A stretch of DNA of 64,000 nucleotides, from NCBI RefSeq assembly GCF_944391105.1, contig NZ_CALXSK010000002.1, positions 107,149 to 171,148 of the forward strand, in the 5' to 3' direction. Position numbers and translations under genes: made by a program. Position 1 is the first letter of the stretch. Each line of letters opens with the position of its first letter. Of the stretch, positions 44,881 through 54,293 are shown in pieces. The notes beneath the pieces were generated by a model. The model worked only from the letters and a program-made list of their open reading frames with translations. It was not told the DNA's origin and made no database searches. Source of the DNA: an uncultured Victivallis sp. (GTDB lineage Bacteria > Verrucomicrobiota > Lentisphaeria > Victivallales > Victivallaceae).

Positions 44881-45279
44881 GCTGGTGATGGTTTTGTGAA
44901 TTGCGGCACGTTCTTTCTTATCCATCGCCATCAGTTTTTCGAGCAGCTGAGCCGCTTCGCCGGCAGGTTGATTTTCGCCGTTCTCCCAGGCGTTGACTTC
45001 CTCTTTGCTCACGCCGAAGAGCTCGGCGAACTGCTGTTTGGTGAATTTCAGTTTTCGGCGGAGTTTGACAATTTCGCTTCCGCCGTTCTTTTGCTCTTTT
45101 TTCGCCTTTTTTCTCTTTTCCGGGGTGGGTGCAGCGGGCGTACTGATCTGCTGTTTCAGCAGTTCGAGTTCCTGTTGCAATGCGGCGACCGTCTCAAGCA
45201 GCGGCTGAACGGCGGAAGCGACCTCTTTGCGGATCTGTCGGGAAAGTTTCTCACTGTTTTTTTCTTTATTCTCCGGCAT
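44860..45279 (-). CDS. Coiled-coil plus XRE-type helix-turn-helix regulator
   Basis: 139 codons including the stop (about 138 aa) from the ATG at 45279, with AAAGGAG upstream. The N-terminal third is a probable coiled coil (QPLLETVAALQQELELLKQQ), then a Lys-rich linker. The C-terminal half has an XRE-like HTH: IVKLRRKLKFTKQQFAELFG followed by VSKEEVNAWENGENQP. It looks like a stand-alone DNA-binding protein; no toxin gene is adjacent. It could act on the argB or SGNH/deoC units on either side, but nothing shows this. Confidence 0.8.
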   Translation of the reverse strand: MPENKEKNSEKLSRQIRKEVASAVQPLLETVAALQQELELLKQQISTPAAPTPEKRKKAKKEQKNGGSEIVKLRRKLKFTKQQFAELFGVSKEEVNAWENGENQPAGEAAQLLEKLMAMDKKERAAIHKTITSREKEER

Positions 45280-45425
45280 TTTCGACTCCTTTGTCAGCGA
45301 TATTTCGAGAAGAATGCCACCTGCCGGCGGCTGTTGTTTCAGATTACATCCGTTTCCCGGCAAATGCAATATTCTTAACAAAATTCTAACAAAACGCTAA
45401 TCGACTTTTCGATAAAACGGGGAAA

Positions 45426-46043
45426 TCAGAGCAGTTCCGCCAGACGGGCCGGATAGGTCGTCTCGCGTCTGAGGCCGAGACCGTAAGTCAGGCTGTCGCC
45501 GAAACAGACGATCCGCCCAGTCGGCAGCGCGTAGTTCCGGATCGCGGCGGCGGCGCATTGCGCAACCGCCTCCGCCCCGGCTTCGGTCAGGTGAAGCCCG
45601 TCCCGGACGCCGCTGTTCGCGGGATTCCGCAGATACGACTCCCGCTCTTCCCCGATCGGGCGGCTTTTCACGACCGCTTCGAAGTCGGCGAGCGGCAGCC
45701 CCAGGGTGTGCAGAAACGCATTGACCGGCGCGAGCCGCTCCGCCGGACTCTCCGGATAAGCCGCCACTCCCGGAAACTGTTCGACCAGATAGGGAACAAA
45801 CTGCGGCGGCAGAGTCCCGATCAGCACTTCGGCTCCAATGGCTTCAATCCGTTCGAGCAATTCGCGGTAATTCTCCTCGAATTCCGGCAGTTCGAGCGTA
45901 TGACCCGGATAGAGCCGGTCGTTGACTCCCGCCCAGAGAATGATCAGCTCCGGCGCGCGCATGGCGACGTCACGCTGGAATCGTGCGAGAAGTTCCCGCG
46001 TCGTGTTTCCCGGAGCTCCGGCATTGAAGACGCGGACGGTCAT
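45426..46043 (-). CDS. SGNH/GDSL-type hydrolase with circularly permuted motif order
   Basis: 205 aa from the ATG at 46043, which overlaps the deoC stop (TGATG). All SGNH blocks are present but in rotated order: block II NAGAPGNTT at 7-15, block III GVND at 39-42, block V DGLH at 148-151, then block I IVCFGDSLTYG at 178-188, right before the C-terminus (YPARLAELL). In ordinary family members GDS comes first. Joining C- to N-terminus would recreate a normal order (RLAELL then TVRVFNAGAPGN). The total length equals that of a full domain, so this is not a fragment. It is probably an esterase or acetylhydrolase; no signal peptide is seen. Confidence 0.82.
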   Translation of the reverse strand: MTVRVFNAGAPGNTTRELLARFQRDVAMRAPELIILWAGVNDRLYPGHTLELPEFEENYRELLERIEAIGAEVLIGTLPPQFVPYLVEQFPGVAAYPESPAERLAPVNAFLHTLGLPLADFEAVVKSRPIGEERESYLRNPANSGVRDGLHLTEAGAEAVAQCAAAAIRNYALPTGRIVCFGDSLTYGLGLRRETTYPARLAELL

Positions 46044-46759
46044 CACTCCTCCAGGCGGCGAAGTGCTTCCCGCAGAATCGGTTCCGTGTCGGACGTCGCG
46101 ATGCGTGCAGCTCCGAGTTTCCGGGCGGCGAGCAGGGCATCGAGCGTGTCGATCGTGCCGGCCGCCTCGACCTTGATTTCCGGCCGGGCGAGGCGGCGCA
46201 TCAACGCGAGGTGCGGAACGGTCGCCCCCGTGCACACATACTCCCCGGACTCCTGCTTCTCAAACCCGAATCCGGTGGAAGTTTTGATGTACGCGGGGGA
46301 GATTTCGTTGCAGACGCCGCAGAGCTGTTCGATCATCGCGTCGCAGAGGAACCCGGTTTCAAACGTCACTTTGAGCTGTGCGCCGCGCGCGGAGACGCAG
46401 GCGTTCACCCCGGCGATCTCATCGCGGACGAATCCCCATTCTCCGGAGCGCACCTTGCCGATGTTGATCACCATGTCGATCTCCTCCGCGCCGCAGTCGA
46501 CGGCCCGTTTCGCCTCGTTGATCTTGAGTGCGGTGGAGACTGAGCCGTGAGGAAAACCGACGACGGTTCCGGTTTTGATGCCGGTTCCGTCGAGCAGTTT
46601 TGCGGCGGTTTCGACGAAACAGGGTTTGATGCAGACGCTCGCGCAGTTGCATTCGACGGCGAACGCCATGCCGCGGATCAGCTCTTTGTCATCGAGCATC
46701 GGATGCAGCAGCATGTGATCGATCATCCGCGCGAGTTCCTCAAAACTCCATTCGGGCAT
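46043..46759 (-). CDS. deoC: Deoxyribose-phosphate aldolase
   Basis: 238 aa. It splits 2-deoxyribose-5-phosphate to glyceraldehyde-3-phosphate and acetaldehyde. Family segments: IDHMLLHPMLDD, VCIKPCFVETA, VGFPHGSVSTALKINEAKRA, EEIDMVINIGKV, the Schiff-base lysine in YIKTSTGF, and VEAAGTIDT with an Ala where a Gly is common. The length is normal. It sits at the end of the sugar gene run, 13 nt after the cyclophilin gene. Confidence 0.9.
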   Translation of the reverse strand: MPEWSFEELARMIDHMLLHPMLDDKELIRGMAFAVECNCASVCIKPCFVETAAKLLDGTGIKTGTVVGFPHGSVSTALKINEAKRAVDCGAEEIDMVINIGKVRSGEWGFVRDEIAGVNACVSARGAQLKVTFETGFLCDAMIEQLCGVCNEISPAYIKTSTGFGFEKQESGEYVCTGATVPHLALMRRLARPEIKVEAAGTIDTLDALLAARKLGAARIATSDTEPILREALRRLEE

Positions 46760-46772
46760 GGCGTGTTCTCCG

Positions 46773-47264
46773 TCAATCCCGGATGACGTCGAGGATCACG
46801 ACGTTCTCGGTCGGCACGTCGCGGTGCATACCGCGCGAACCGGTCGGAACCGCAGCGATCGCGTCGACCACATCCATTCCTTCGACGACTTCGCCGAAGA
46901 CGCAGTAGCCGAAATGCTGCGGGGTCGGGGCCTTGAAGTCGAGAAAGTCATTGTCGACGAGGTTGATGAAGAATTGCGACGTCGCAGAGTCAACGATGTT
47001 CGTGCGCGCCATGGCGATGGTGCCGCGGCGGTTCGAGAGCTGGTTGTCGGCCTCGTTGGTGATGGGGTCATTGGTCGGTTTCTGGACGAAGTCGGTGGAG
47101 AACCCGCCGCCTTGAACCATGAATCCGGGGATGACACGATGGAAGATGGTCCCCTTGTAGAACCCGGAATCGATGTAATCGAGAAAATTTTTCGTAGTGA
47201 TCGGCGCCTCTTCCTCGAAGAGGTTGATTTTGATGTCGCCCTTGCTGGTTTTGAGAGTAATCAT
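46773..47264 (-). CDS. Cyclophilin-type peptidyl-prolyl isomerase
   Basis: 163 aa from the ATG at 47264, with AAGGAG upstream. It is a compact cyclophilin domain: [31 protein letters not shown], the segment [17 protein letters not shown] and [17 protein letters not shown]. It has no signal peptide, so it is cytoplasmic. It catalyses cis-trans proline isomerisation and is likely a housekeeping folding helper that happens to lie in this run. Confidence 0.94.
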   Translation of the reverse strand: MITLKTSKGDIKINLFEEEAPITTKNFLDYIDSGFYKGTIFHRVIPGFMVQGGGFSTDFVQKPTNDPITNEADNQLSNRRGTIAMARTNIVDSATSQFFINLVDNDFLDFKAPTPQHFGYCVFGEVVEGMDVVDAIAAVPTGSRGMHRDVPTENVVILDVIRD

Positions 47265-47299
47265 GATACAGGCTCCTTGTGTTTCTGCTATAAGATAGT

Positions 47300-48226
47300 T
47301 CACTTCCGGTGAAAATCAAATGTCCGCCGCAATGCTGTTTCGAGATCGATTTGCGGGACGAGGCCGAATTCCTGCTCCGCCCGTGTGAGATCGGGCACAT
47401 AACGCGGCGTGGGGCCGTCTCCGGGAGTTCCGAGAATCGAAATTGGCAGTGCCGGTGTCCGGAGTTTCGCGCAGAGGGTTGCGAGTTCCGCGATCGATAC
47501 GGCGTGTTTGCCTCCTACATTGCAGATACTTCCGGGAGCTCCGGTTTCGAGCAGCTTCCACAGAAAGCGGACAAGGTCATCTGAATGCAGATAACTGCGC
47601 AGCGGCCGTCCGTCGCCGCGGATGACGATCGGCCGGTTCTCGAGTGCGTCTCGGAGGAAATTTCCGGCGGCGAAGTGGATATCGAGCGGCAGATAGGGGC
47701 CGATGAATGCGAAGCAGCGGGCGATGACGGTCGGGATGCCGGATTCAAGGCAGAGTTGTTCCGCGGCAAGTTTCCCTTTCCCGTAGGCGGTGACCGGCCG
47801 GCACGGATGGGTTTCCGCAAGTCGTTCGCATTCCGGCTCCTGTGGGCCGTAGACTGCCCCGGAACTTGTGAACAGCATGCGCTGGACGCCGCTCTTCCGG
47901 CAGAAATCGATCACATGGCGTGTCCCTTCCACGATGATGGAATACATCTCTTCCGGATTTTCCTGTTCGAGAGTGGCACTTGCCGGAGTGGCGGCGTGGA
48001 TGACCTCGTCGAAAGGCGTGGTGGGGAACGTGAAATTCCGGACATCGCCCTTGAGAAAACGAACATGCGGCAGTGCGGAGAATTCCGGGAATTTCAGAAG
48101 AAACCGCTCCGGATTCCGGGACAGGATCGTCAGCTCGCATTCCGGGTGCGGCTGAAGCCGCCACGCCGCGAGCAGGCTTTTTCCGAAAAAACCGGTTCCC
48201 CCGGTGATGAAGATTCGTCGAGGCAT
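47300..48226 (-). CDS. NAD-dependent epimerase/dehydratase or reductase (extended SDR)
   Basis: 308 aa from the ATG at 48226. The cofactor motif is [13 protein letters not shown], and the catalytic triad is visible as Ser in [11 protein letters not shown], Tyr in TAYGKGK with Lys four residues later. It lies 10 nt after the GT2 gene, within the surface-sugar run. By context it may reduce or epimerise the keto group of a CDP-dideoxy sugar, as a YerF-like or abequose-synthase-like enzyme would, but the sequence alone does not say which nucleotide sugar it uses. Confidence 0.85.
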   Translation of the reverse strand: MPRRIFITGGTGFFGKSLLAAWRLQPHPECELTILSRNPERFLLKFPEFSALPHVRFLKGDVRNFTFPTTPFDEVIHAATPASATLEQENPEEMYSIIVEGTRHVIDFCRKSGVQRMLFTSSGAVYGPQEPECERLAETHPCRPVTAYGKGKLAAEQLCLESGIPTVIARCFAFIGPYLPLDIHFAAGNFLRDALENRPIVIRGDGRPLRSYLHSDDLVRFLWKLLETGAPGSICNVGGKHAVSIAELATLCAKLRTPALPISILGTPGDGPTPRYVPDLTRAEQEFGLVPQIDLETALRRTFDFHRK

Positions 48227-48236
48227 ATTGTTTGAC

Positions 48237-49172
48237 TTATTCGTCGAAGTTGATTTTTTCTTCCTCAATGGCGAGCGGTTTATTTTTGACCTGGGTCCAG
48301 ATTGCCCCGATGTATTCTCCGAGAATCCCGATGAAGATCAGTTGGACCGCTGAGAAGAAAAACAAGCCGATCACCAGCGGAGCCAAGCCCAGTTGGAACG
48401 TATCCCAGTACAGCAACTTGTAAACCAGGTATCCGAAAGCTGTGAGTAAGCTCAAAAATGCCAGAACAAAACCGCAGAAAACCGCCAGCCGCAACGGCAG
48501 TTTCGTATGATTGACGAACCCGGTCATCGCGAGGTCATAAAGGGTAAAGAAATTATTCTTGCTGCGACCGAATCGGCGTTTTTCCTGAATAAAGGGAACT
48601 TCGACTCTTGAAAACCCAATTTCCGCTACCAAGCCCCGGAAGTAAGGATAAGGTTCATGAAAGCGTTTGATCGCCTCGACGAATTGTTTGTCATAGAGGC
48701 CAAATCCCGTAAAATTATGAAGTTGCGGCGTGTCGGAAACTTTTCCGATCAGCCAGTAATAGAACCGTCTGACCATGAACATGAGGGGCGATTCTTTGCT
48801 CTCCGGTTTAACGGCGCAAACCACTTTTGTTCCCTTCTCCCACTCCTCCAGAAAACGTTCAATCATTTCCGGTGGTTCCTGCAAATCAGAACATATTGTG
48901 ACCACCGCATCACCATTGGCCTGAAGAAACGCATTGTAGGGCGAACGGATGTGCCCGAAGTTGTTGGAATTGAGAATTACTTTGAGTCGTTTGTCTTTCC
49001 CCGCCATCTTTCTCAATAAATCCCGGCTGCCATCAGTGGAATAGTTGTCAGCGATAATCAGTTCAAACTCATACTCTGGATGTTTGGCAAAAACAGCCTT
49101 GATTCTTTCCCAAAGCTGTTCAAGATTTTCAACTTCATTGAAACAGCTTGAAACAACTGTTACTTTTTTCAT
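48237..49172 (-). CDS. Family 2 glycosyltransferase with two C-terminal membrane helices (DPM1/GtrB type)
   Basis: 311 aa. The N-terminal GT-A domain reads VTVVSSCFNEVENLEQLWER with the DxD-like ICSDLQEPPEM. The C-terminal 90 residues form two transmembrane helices (LAVFCGFVLAFLSLLTAFGY; PLVIGLFFFSAVQLIFIGIL) and a short cytoplasmic tail with EYIGAIW. This is the layout of polyprenyl-phosphate glycosyltransferases (DPM1, GtrB, ArnC). It probably loads a sugar onto undecaprenyl phosphate. It lies 1 nt after the methyltransferase gene. Confidence 0.9.
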   Translation of the reverse strand: MKKVTVVSSCFNEVENLEQLWERIKAVFAKHPEYEFELIIADNYSTDGSRDLLRKMAGKDKRLKVILNSNNFGHIRSPYNAFLQANGDAVVTICSDLQEPPEMIERFLEEWEKGTKVVCAVKPESKESPLMFMVRRFYYWLIGKVSDTPQLHNFTGFGLYDKQFVEAIKRFHEPYPYFRGLVAEIGFSRVEVPFIQEKRRFGRSKNNFFTLYDLAMTGFVNHTKLPLRLAVFCGFVLAFLSLLTAFGYLVYKLLYWDTFQLGLAPLVIGLFFFSAVQLIFIGILGEYIGAIWTQVKNKPLAIEEEKINFDE

Positions 49173-49173
49173 T

Positions 49174-50379
49174 TCAGTACTCCTGCTCTTCCCTCGGCCG
49201 ACAGGCGGAAAGAATTTGACCTTTCCACTTTAATTTTTCCAGTTGCTTGCGGATTTGCTGTTCATACAATACAGATGAGATCATCACAATTGTTTTTTCT
49301 GAATTTTCTGTCATCAGCATTTCTGGAGAGATAATCGGACACCCGTCAACGTTTTGTCCAACTTTCTTCGTGTCAACTTCAACTATTCCGGCAGGTCGAG
49401 CAGACAGTTTATTTCTCAAAAACCATTTTGCGTATGCTCCGCACCCCCAGAGAAAAAATTTCTGTTGCGTGTCCGGCGCATCCGGCAGAGTTTGTGCTTT
49501 TTTTTGTGACCATTCAATATATTGGCTGACCGGGATTGCGGTATTGCTTTTCGGAATACCGAATGTCCCGTCGTTTTTTTGACGTTTTTTCTTCTGTACC
49601 AGCAGTCGGCAAATTGGATTCTCCATCCCTTCCACAGGGAAGCAGGTCTCGGCTTCTTCCGCTAATACTTCAAATCCCATGGAACTCCAGAGATTCCGCA
49701 TTGAATTCAAATCAAAGTGATTGATATGCTCCATATCGAAAAAATAATACGGTGCATGCGGAAACAATGCATAACGTGAGGCATCGGGCACCTCTACTGC
49801 GATCATACCATTTGGAGTGATTATTTTGCTTAATTGTTTTACCGCTTCACGCAGATTAAAGACATGTTCCAAAACATTTGCAACAATAACGAGTTCAAAT
49901 TGGTTAGTGGAGTTTAAAGATTTGATATCCGAACACACCGCATCCATTTTTAATTGATGCCTGATAACTTCCACACATCCCGGAGATGGTTCAATACCTG
50001 TCAGATTCTGAAAACCATTTTCCCTGAGAAAACGCAGCAGTCCTCCTTTCCCGCAACCGACGTCAGCAATGATTAATTCCGCATTCAGGAAGGGGGAAAG
50101 CCACTTAAGTAGTTTATGGTAACGAATACGGTCAATCATTGTTAGTCCCCCGGCTCCTCCGGTCCCGGAGGAAGTATATTTTGTACAACTGCGGTAATAT
50201 TGCTCGAACAGCCCCTCATCTGCATCAAGGTCATCATAGACAAAGCCGCAGTTGTTACATTCAACGATTCGGTAACTTTCGGGAAGAATGCAATGTGATT
50301 CCCGGGCAAAATCCATTGTTTGCAGGAATTTAACTTTTTTTCCCGTGCAAACGGGACAGGTTCTTTGGGCAGATTCCAT
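49174..50379 (-). CDS. Three-part SAM methyltransferase resembling sugar C-methyltransferases
   Basis: 401 aa from the ATG at 50379 (AGGTGG site). Domains: an N-terminal zinc-ribbon-like part with CPVC and CNNC, a class I SAM-binding core (IIADVGCGKGGLLRFLRENG; VIVANVLEHVF), and a C-terminal Rossmann-like part (FLWGCGAYAKWFL, then VEVDTKKVGQNVDGCPIISP). This three-part layout recalls the TylC3/NovU group of deoxysugar C-methyltransferases. In this cluster it may methylate the dideoxy sugar. Base composition is somewhat more AT-rich than its upstream neighbours. Confidence 0.78.
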   Translation of the reverse strand: MESAQRTCPVCTGKKVKFLQTMDFARESHCILPESYRIVECNNCGFVYDDLDADEGLFEQYYRSCTKYTSSGTGGAGGLTMIDRIRYHKLLKWLSPFLNAELIIADVGCGKGGLLRFLRENGFQNLTGIEPSPGCVEVIRHQLKMDAVCSDIKSLNSTNQFELVIVANVLEHVFNLREAVKQLSKIITPNGMIAVEVPDASRYALFPHAPYYFFDMEHINHFDLNSMRNLWSSMGFEVLAEEAETCFPVEGMENPICRLLVQKKKRQKNDGTFGIPKSNTAIPVSQYIEWSQKKAQTLPDAPDTQQKFFLWGCGAYAKWFLRNKLSARPAGIVEVDTKKVGQNVDGCPIISPEMLMTENSEKTIVMISSVLYEQQIRKQLEKLKWKGQILSACRPREEQEY

Positions 50380-50390
50380 TTGATTACCAC

Positions 50391-52172
50391 CTAAACTATA
50401 CTCAGGTTTTCCGCAAGTTCTTCGCGGCTCAGGAAAGGAGCGAGGTCCTCCATCGGCTTCGAGACCATCCGTCCGTCCGGCAGCGCCTCCGAGGCGAGGC
50501 GGGGCGCGCTCGGAACTGACGGGTCCGTCATCACTTCGCAGATCACCGCTCCCGGACGCTCGAGCACCGCCCGCACCTGGCTGTCGAGCTCTTTCGGCGA
50601 CGCAATCCGGACAAAATCCAGTTGATAGGCTTTTGCAATCCGCTCCAGATCCGGCAGCGTCAGCCCGCTGGCCGGATTGCACGCCACCAGATGTCCCGCA
50701 AAACGGCCGTTCTGCATGTTGTAAATCGAACCGTAGCCGTTGTTGTTCAAGACGAAAAGTTTGACCGGAAGATTCAGCCGGTGCAGCGTTTCGAGTTCCT
50801 GAATGTTGTGTTGCAAGCCGCCGTCGCCGACGATCCCGACCGTCCGTTTCCGTCCGGAAGCCAGGCAGCCGCCGAGCGTTGCGGGCAGACCGAAGCCCAT
50901 CGAGCCGAGGCCGGGCGTGTTGTGAATCCGTACACCGCTCTTCACCTTGACCGCCTGCATGGTCACCTCCGCGCAGGCTCCCGAACTGCCCGGAATCAAG
51001 ATGTCACCCGGTTCAAGCTGATGCGACAGCACTTCTACGAGGTGATAGAGATTAACCAGCTTCTTCGACTCGTCGCAATATTCCGGCAGAATGACAGGGT
51101 AACGTTTCTGCCACTCTTTCGCCCGATTCAGAAATGCGGCGCACGGCAGCGCATCCGGCCGTTCCGCCAGCATCGCCCGGATCACTTCTCCCGCATCCAT
51201 CGCGAATTTTCCGGCGAACGGCATGTTCAGCTTGTCGATCTCGTGAATGTCGATGTCCACCATCAGCTTGCGCGCGTTCGGAGCAAAGTGCGGGTGATTG
51301 AACCCGGTCTGGCAGAGATCGAGCCGCGTCCCCAGAATCAGCAAACAGTCCGCCGTCTGCTGCACAAAGTTCGCTCCGCGCTGCGCGATGATGCCGGGAC
51401 GGCCGACGAAAAGCGGATGATCCTCCGGCAGAAAGTCCGCTGCTTTCCAGCTGGTCAACACCGGAATCTGCAGCCGTTCCACAAGTTTCAGAAAATCGTC
51501 GACCGCTCCGGCGGCCCGGATGCCGTTCCCCGCGTACACCGCCGGACGATGCGCCTGGCGCAGCTCTTCGAGGATCGTCACGGCCGCCGTTTTGTAATCC
51601 GGTTCGGCAGCAGGTTCCGGCGTGAACCCGGTGAGACGGTCCGGATCGATCTGCGCGCCCTGAACATCGAGCGGAATGTCGAGCCAGACCGGACCTCGCC
51701 GCCCGTGCTGCGCAAGATAGAGCGCTTTTTCCAGCTCCAGCCGGATCGACTCCGGTTCGGTCACGCACTTCGCATATTTGATAATGGGGGCGACAATCGC
51801 AGTGATGTCAACCTCCTGAATCCCCATCTGCCGGACGCCGAGGCCGGTCATCCGGTCCTCCCGTTTCGCCTGCCCGGAGAGCACCAGCAGTGGCGTCGAG
51901 TCGATCCATGCCCCCGCCACTCCAGTGATTGCATTCGTCGACCCGGGCCCGGTCGTGACCAGCGCGATTCCGAGTTCGTTGTTGTTCTGCGCGTAAGCCT
52001 CCGCCGCGATTGCGCAGGCCTGTTCGTGGAGATTGCAGACGAATTCGAGCCCGGGCTGTTTCCCCAATGAATCGACCAGATGCATGCAGCCGCCTCCCGG
52101 CAGCATGAAGACGTGGCGGACACCGGTGTGTTCCGCAAGATACCTGAAAATGTAATCCGAAACTTTTTCCAT
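50391..52172 (-). CDS. Acetolactate-synthase-like TPP enzyme (YerE-like candidate)
   Basis: 593 aa with all three TPP-enzyme domains. The catalytic Glu lies in CNLHEQACAIAAEAYAQ, the pyrophosphate and Mg2+ site is GIVGDGGLQHNIQE ... NNNGYGSI. Length and order match the large subunit of acetolactate synthase, but no regulatory subunit (IlvN) and no other ilv gene is near. It sits among CDP-dideoxyhexose genes. In Yersinia, YerE is an acetolactate-synthase-like flavoenzyme that adds a two-carbon branch to CDP-4-keto-3,6-dideoxyglucose, which this cluster's RfbFGH would make. A YerE-like role is thus the leading inference. Confidence 0.85.
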   Translation of the reverse strand: MEKVSDYIFRYLAEHTGVRHVFMLPGGGCMHLVDSLGKQPGLEFVCNLHEQACAIAAEAYAQNNNELGIALVTTGPGSTNAITGVAGAWIDSTPLLVLSGQAKREDRMTGLGVRQMGIQEVDITAIVAPIIKYAKCVTEPESIRLELEKALYLAQHGRRGPVWLDIPLDVQGAQIDPDRLTGFTPEPAAEPDYKTAAVTILEELRQAHRPAVYAGNGIRAAGAVDDFLKLVERLQIPVLTSWKAADFLPEDHPLFVGRPGIIAQRGANFVQQTADCLLILGTRLDLCQTGFNHPHFAPNARKLMVDIDIHEIDKLNMPFAGKFAMDAGEVIRAMLAERPDALPCAAFLNRAKEWQKRYPVILPEYCDESKKLVNLYHLVEVLSHQLEPGDILIPGSSGACAEVTMQAVKVKSGVRIHNTPGLGSMGFGLPATLGGCLASGRKRTVGIVGDGGLQHNIQELETLHRLNLPVKLFVLNNNGYGSIYNMQNGRFAGHLVACNPASGLTLPDLERIAKAYQLDFVRIASPKELDSQVRAVLERPGAVICEVMTDPSVPSAPRLASEALPDGRMVSKPMEDLAPFLSREELAENLSIV

Positions 52173-52173
52173 T

Positions 52174-52767
52174 TTATTGTAACGACTCCCCGTTCAGAAG
52201 TTTTTCCCAGACCTCTTCCGTTTTCCGGTTCCGTGCCGCGTTCCATGGCGCGGGAAACGCGATTGCCTCCGCTCCGGCAGACCGGGCGGATTCCAGATTT
52301 TTCTGCGTGTCATCGATCAGAATGACTTTTCCCCGGAATCCCGCAAGCACTTCTCCTTTCGTCTGCGCGTAGGCAGGCAGCACACACTCCGGCCGCGCCG
52401 ACGGTACGAAGTGGAAGCTCCGGATCCACTCTCCGAAGTGTTTCATCACCCACGCCGCCGAAACGGATGCGAATTTCCGCGGCGTCGCCGTCACCGCCGC
52501 GTGCCGGAACCGTTCTCCGTATCGGCGCAGAAACGCCAGAACTTCCGGCGCAGGTTCGAGTTCTGCGTACTTTTCCGCCCGGAAGCGGTCGAGGCTTTCC
52601 AGGTACTCCCCGCGACTGATCCCGAGCAGCCGGTCGGGGGGATTCTCTCGCAGCATCTCGTAATCAATCCCCGGAAATTTCCCCCGGTTGTGTTCAAACC
52701 AGCTCCGTGTCAGGCAGTTTAAAACATCATCCACATCCCACGCCACCAGCGGGCGTTCATCGTTCAT
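52174..52767 (-). CDS. HAD-like hydrolase
   Basis: 197 aa from the ATG at 52767, which overlaps the stop of the NeuB-like gene by ATGA. Motif I is WDVDDVLNC (DxD), motif II VTATP (Thr), the motif III/IV region is FRGKVILIDDTQKN. It is probably a small phosphatase of the HAD superfamily. Coupling with a nonulosonate-synthase-like gene suggests it removes the phosphate from the condensation product, as NeuB-partner phosphatases do for KDN-type or KDO-type acids; this is inferred. Confidence 0.75.
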   Translation of the reverse strand: MNDERPLVAWDVDDVLNCLTRSWFEHNRGKFPGIDYEMLRENPPDRLLGISRGEYLESLDRFRAEKYAELEPAPEVLAFLRRYGERFRHAAVTATPRKFASVSAAWVMKHFGEWIRSFHFVPSARPECVLPAYAQTKGEVLAGFRGKVILIDDTQKNLESARSAGAEAIAFPAPWNAARNRKTEEVWEKLLNGESLQ

Positions 52768-54293
52768 CGCACCTCTCCGTTCAGCCAGTCGGCGTAAAAG
52801 GTCAGATAAGTTTTCCGCGAGGCGGTTCCTTTGATCGCAGGGTCGTCGTAGAAAGAATCGTCCTTGTAATGCGTGGTCGAAATTTCCTCCAGCACCGCCC
52901 CGGACGGGCTCGAGAATTTGTGTGCCGTCCCCCGTTCCACCACGACGATCTCCCCGGCATGATAGAGCTTTTCCACGCCGTTCAGCGTCAGCGAGAGGTC
53001 TCCGTAGAGAATGTGGAACGTCTCCTCCTTGCGGTGGTGGGTGTGGGTCGGATTCTCCTGCCCCGGCAGCAGCAGAATGATCTTTTTGCAATACTCCCGG
53101 TTCACGCAGGTGATGATCGTGCAGCCGTATTCGTAGAAGCGGTCGATCCCGTAGTGGTGCGAGAGTTCGAGCTCAAGTTTGTCCTGAAGATGGAGCCCGC
53201 TCTTCCGGAGCAGTTCGCTGATCTGGCGGACTGCCTGAAGCACCTTTTCCCGGTTGTTCCGCACTTCGACGATCTCTTTCCGGATCGGCGCGCCCGCCGG
53301 GATCTCCTGCTTCGCCGTCAATTCGAGATATTTCGACAAGTCGTTGGCCACAAACTGATCCGGCTGATTCGGAATCGCGTAGAAGAGCAGCTCCGGCGTG
53401 AGTTTCTCGCCGGCGGCGATCGATCGTCTGGCAAATACGCCGCGCTGAAGTCCGCGCAGGTCGGCGCGCTCTTTTTCCGACACCGGCCGCCGCATGCCGG
53501 AAACGCCGCACATCGCATACGCTTTCCGCGCCGCTTTCAACCATTCGCGGATCTGTTCCGGAGTCGACGAATAGGCATTGAGTTTCCACGCTTCCGTTGC
53601 GACGCCGACATGCCGTTCCAGCACGACAGCACCTTTTGCCACCGCCAGCTTGACCGGGTCGAAATCCCCCGGTTCCTCGTGGGTGGAGAAGCCGACCGGC
53701 ACGCCAGGATAACGCTGCCGGAAGAAGTCGATCTGATTGAGTTCGAGCTCCGCCGCGGGGGTCGGGTAGGAGCCGACACAGTGCATCAGGCAGAATTTTT
53801 TGTCGCGGTGCTGGAGAAAATTCACCACGTTGTCGATCTCTTCGAGTGCGGCGCCCGCCGTCGAGATCACGATCGGTTTATCGGTCTGGACCACCCGTTC
53901 CAGCAACGGCCAGTCGTTGCAGGAGCAGCTCGCGATCTTCAGGTATTCAAAATTCTGCTCGACGATCCGCTCCACCGAGCGTTCGTCGAACGGCGTGCAC
54001 ATCGAGTGGAAGCCGAGCTGTTCCGCCTCCTGCTTCATCCGCAGGAAATCCGCCTCCGACAGCCGGGTCTCGGAGAAACGTTTGATGTATTTGAGGTCCA
54101 TCCGCTCCCGGTAGTCCGGATGGATGAATGTATCCAGATCCCGGTACTGGAATTTGAACGCAAAGCGGAAATCGGGAAAATCCCGGATCACTTCGCCGAA
54201 TGCCCGGATCACGTTCAGCCCGTGCTCCACGTTCCCCATATGGTTATTGGCCAGTTCCAGGATGATCAAACGATCGAAAAGAGTATCTTTCAT
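52764..54293 (-). CDS. NeuB-like synthase with SAF and C-terminal cupin domains
   Basis: 509 aa. Residues 1-260 are the NeuB TIM barrel (LIILELANNHMGNVEHGLNV; MCTPFDERSVERI; GFSTHEEPGD). Then a SAF/antifreeze-like domain (about 285-345: RGLQRGVFARRSIAAGEKLT). The last 110 residues are a cupin (PGQENPTHTHHRKEETFHIL, ending near YADWLNGE). NeuB enzymes condense phosphoenolpyruvate with N-acetylmannosamine-like sugars; the cupin might bind or isomerise the sugar. NeuA (CMP-transfer) and NeuC (epimerase) are not in the window, so the final product is unknown. It overlaps rfbH upstream by 4 nt. Confidence 0.85.
   Translation of the reverse strand: MKDTLFDRLIILELANNHMGNVEHGLNVIRAFGEVIRDFPDFRFAFKFQYRDLDTFIHPDYRERMDLKYIKRFSETRLSEADFLRMKQEAEQLGFHSMCTPFDERSVERIVEQNFEYLKIASCSCNDWPLLERVVQTDKPIVISTAGAALEEIDNVVNFLQHRDKKFCLMHCVGSYPTPAAELELNQIDFFRQRYPGVPVGFSTHEEPGDFDPVKLAVAKGAVVLERHVGVATEAWKLNAYSSTPEQIREWLKAARKAYAMCGVSGMRRPVSEKERADLRGLQRGVFARRSIAAGEKLTPELLFYAIPNQPDQFVANDLSKYLELTAKQEIPAGAPIRKEIVEVRNNREKVLQAVRQISELLRKSGLHLQDKLELELSHHYGIDRFYEYGCTIITCVNREYCKKIILLLPGQENPTHTHHRKEETFHILYGDLSLTLNGVEKLYHAGEIVVVERGTAHKFSSPSGAVLEEISTTHYKDDSFYDDPAIKGTASRKTYLTFYADWLNGEVR

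Noticed and set aside
44860..45279. HTH gene as antitoxin of a toxin-antitoxin pair
   Set aside because: No adjacent small toxin gene; neighbours are aroC and the SGNH gene.
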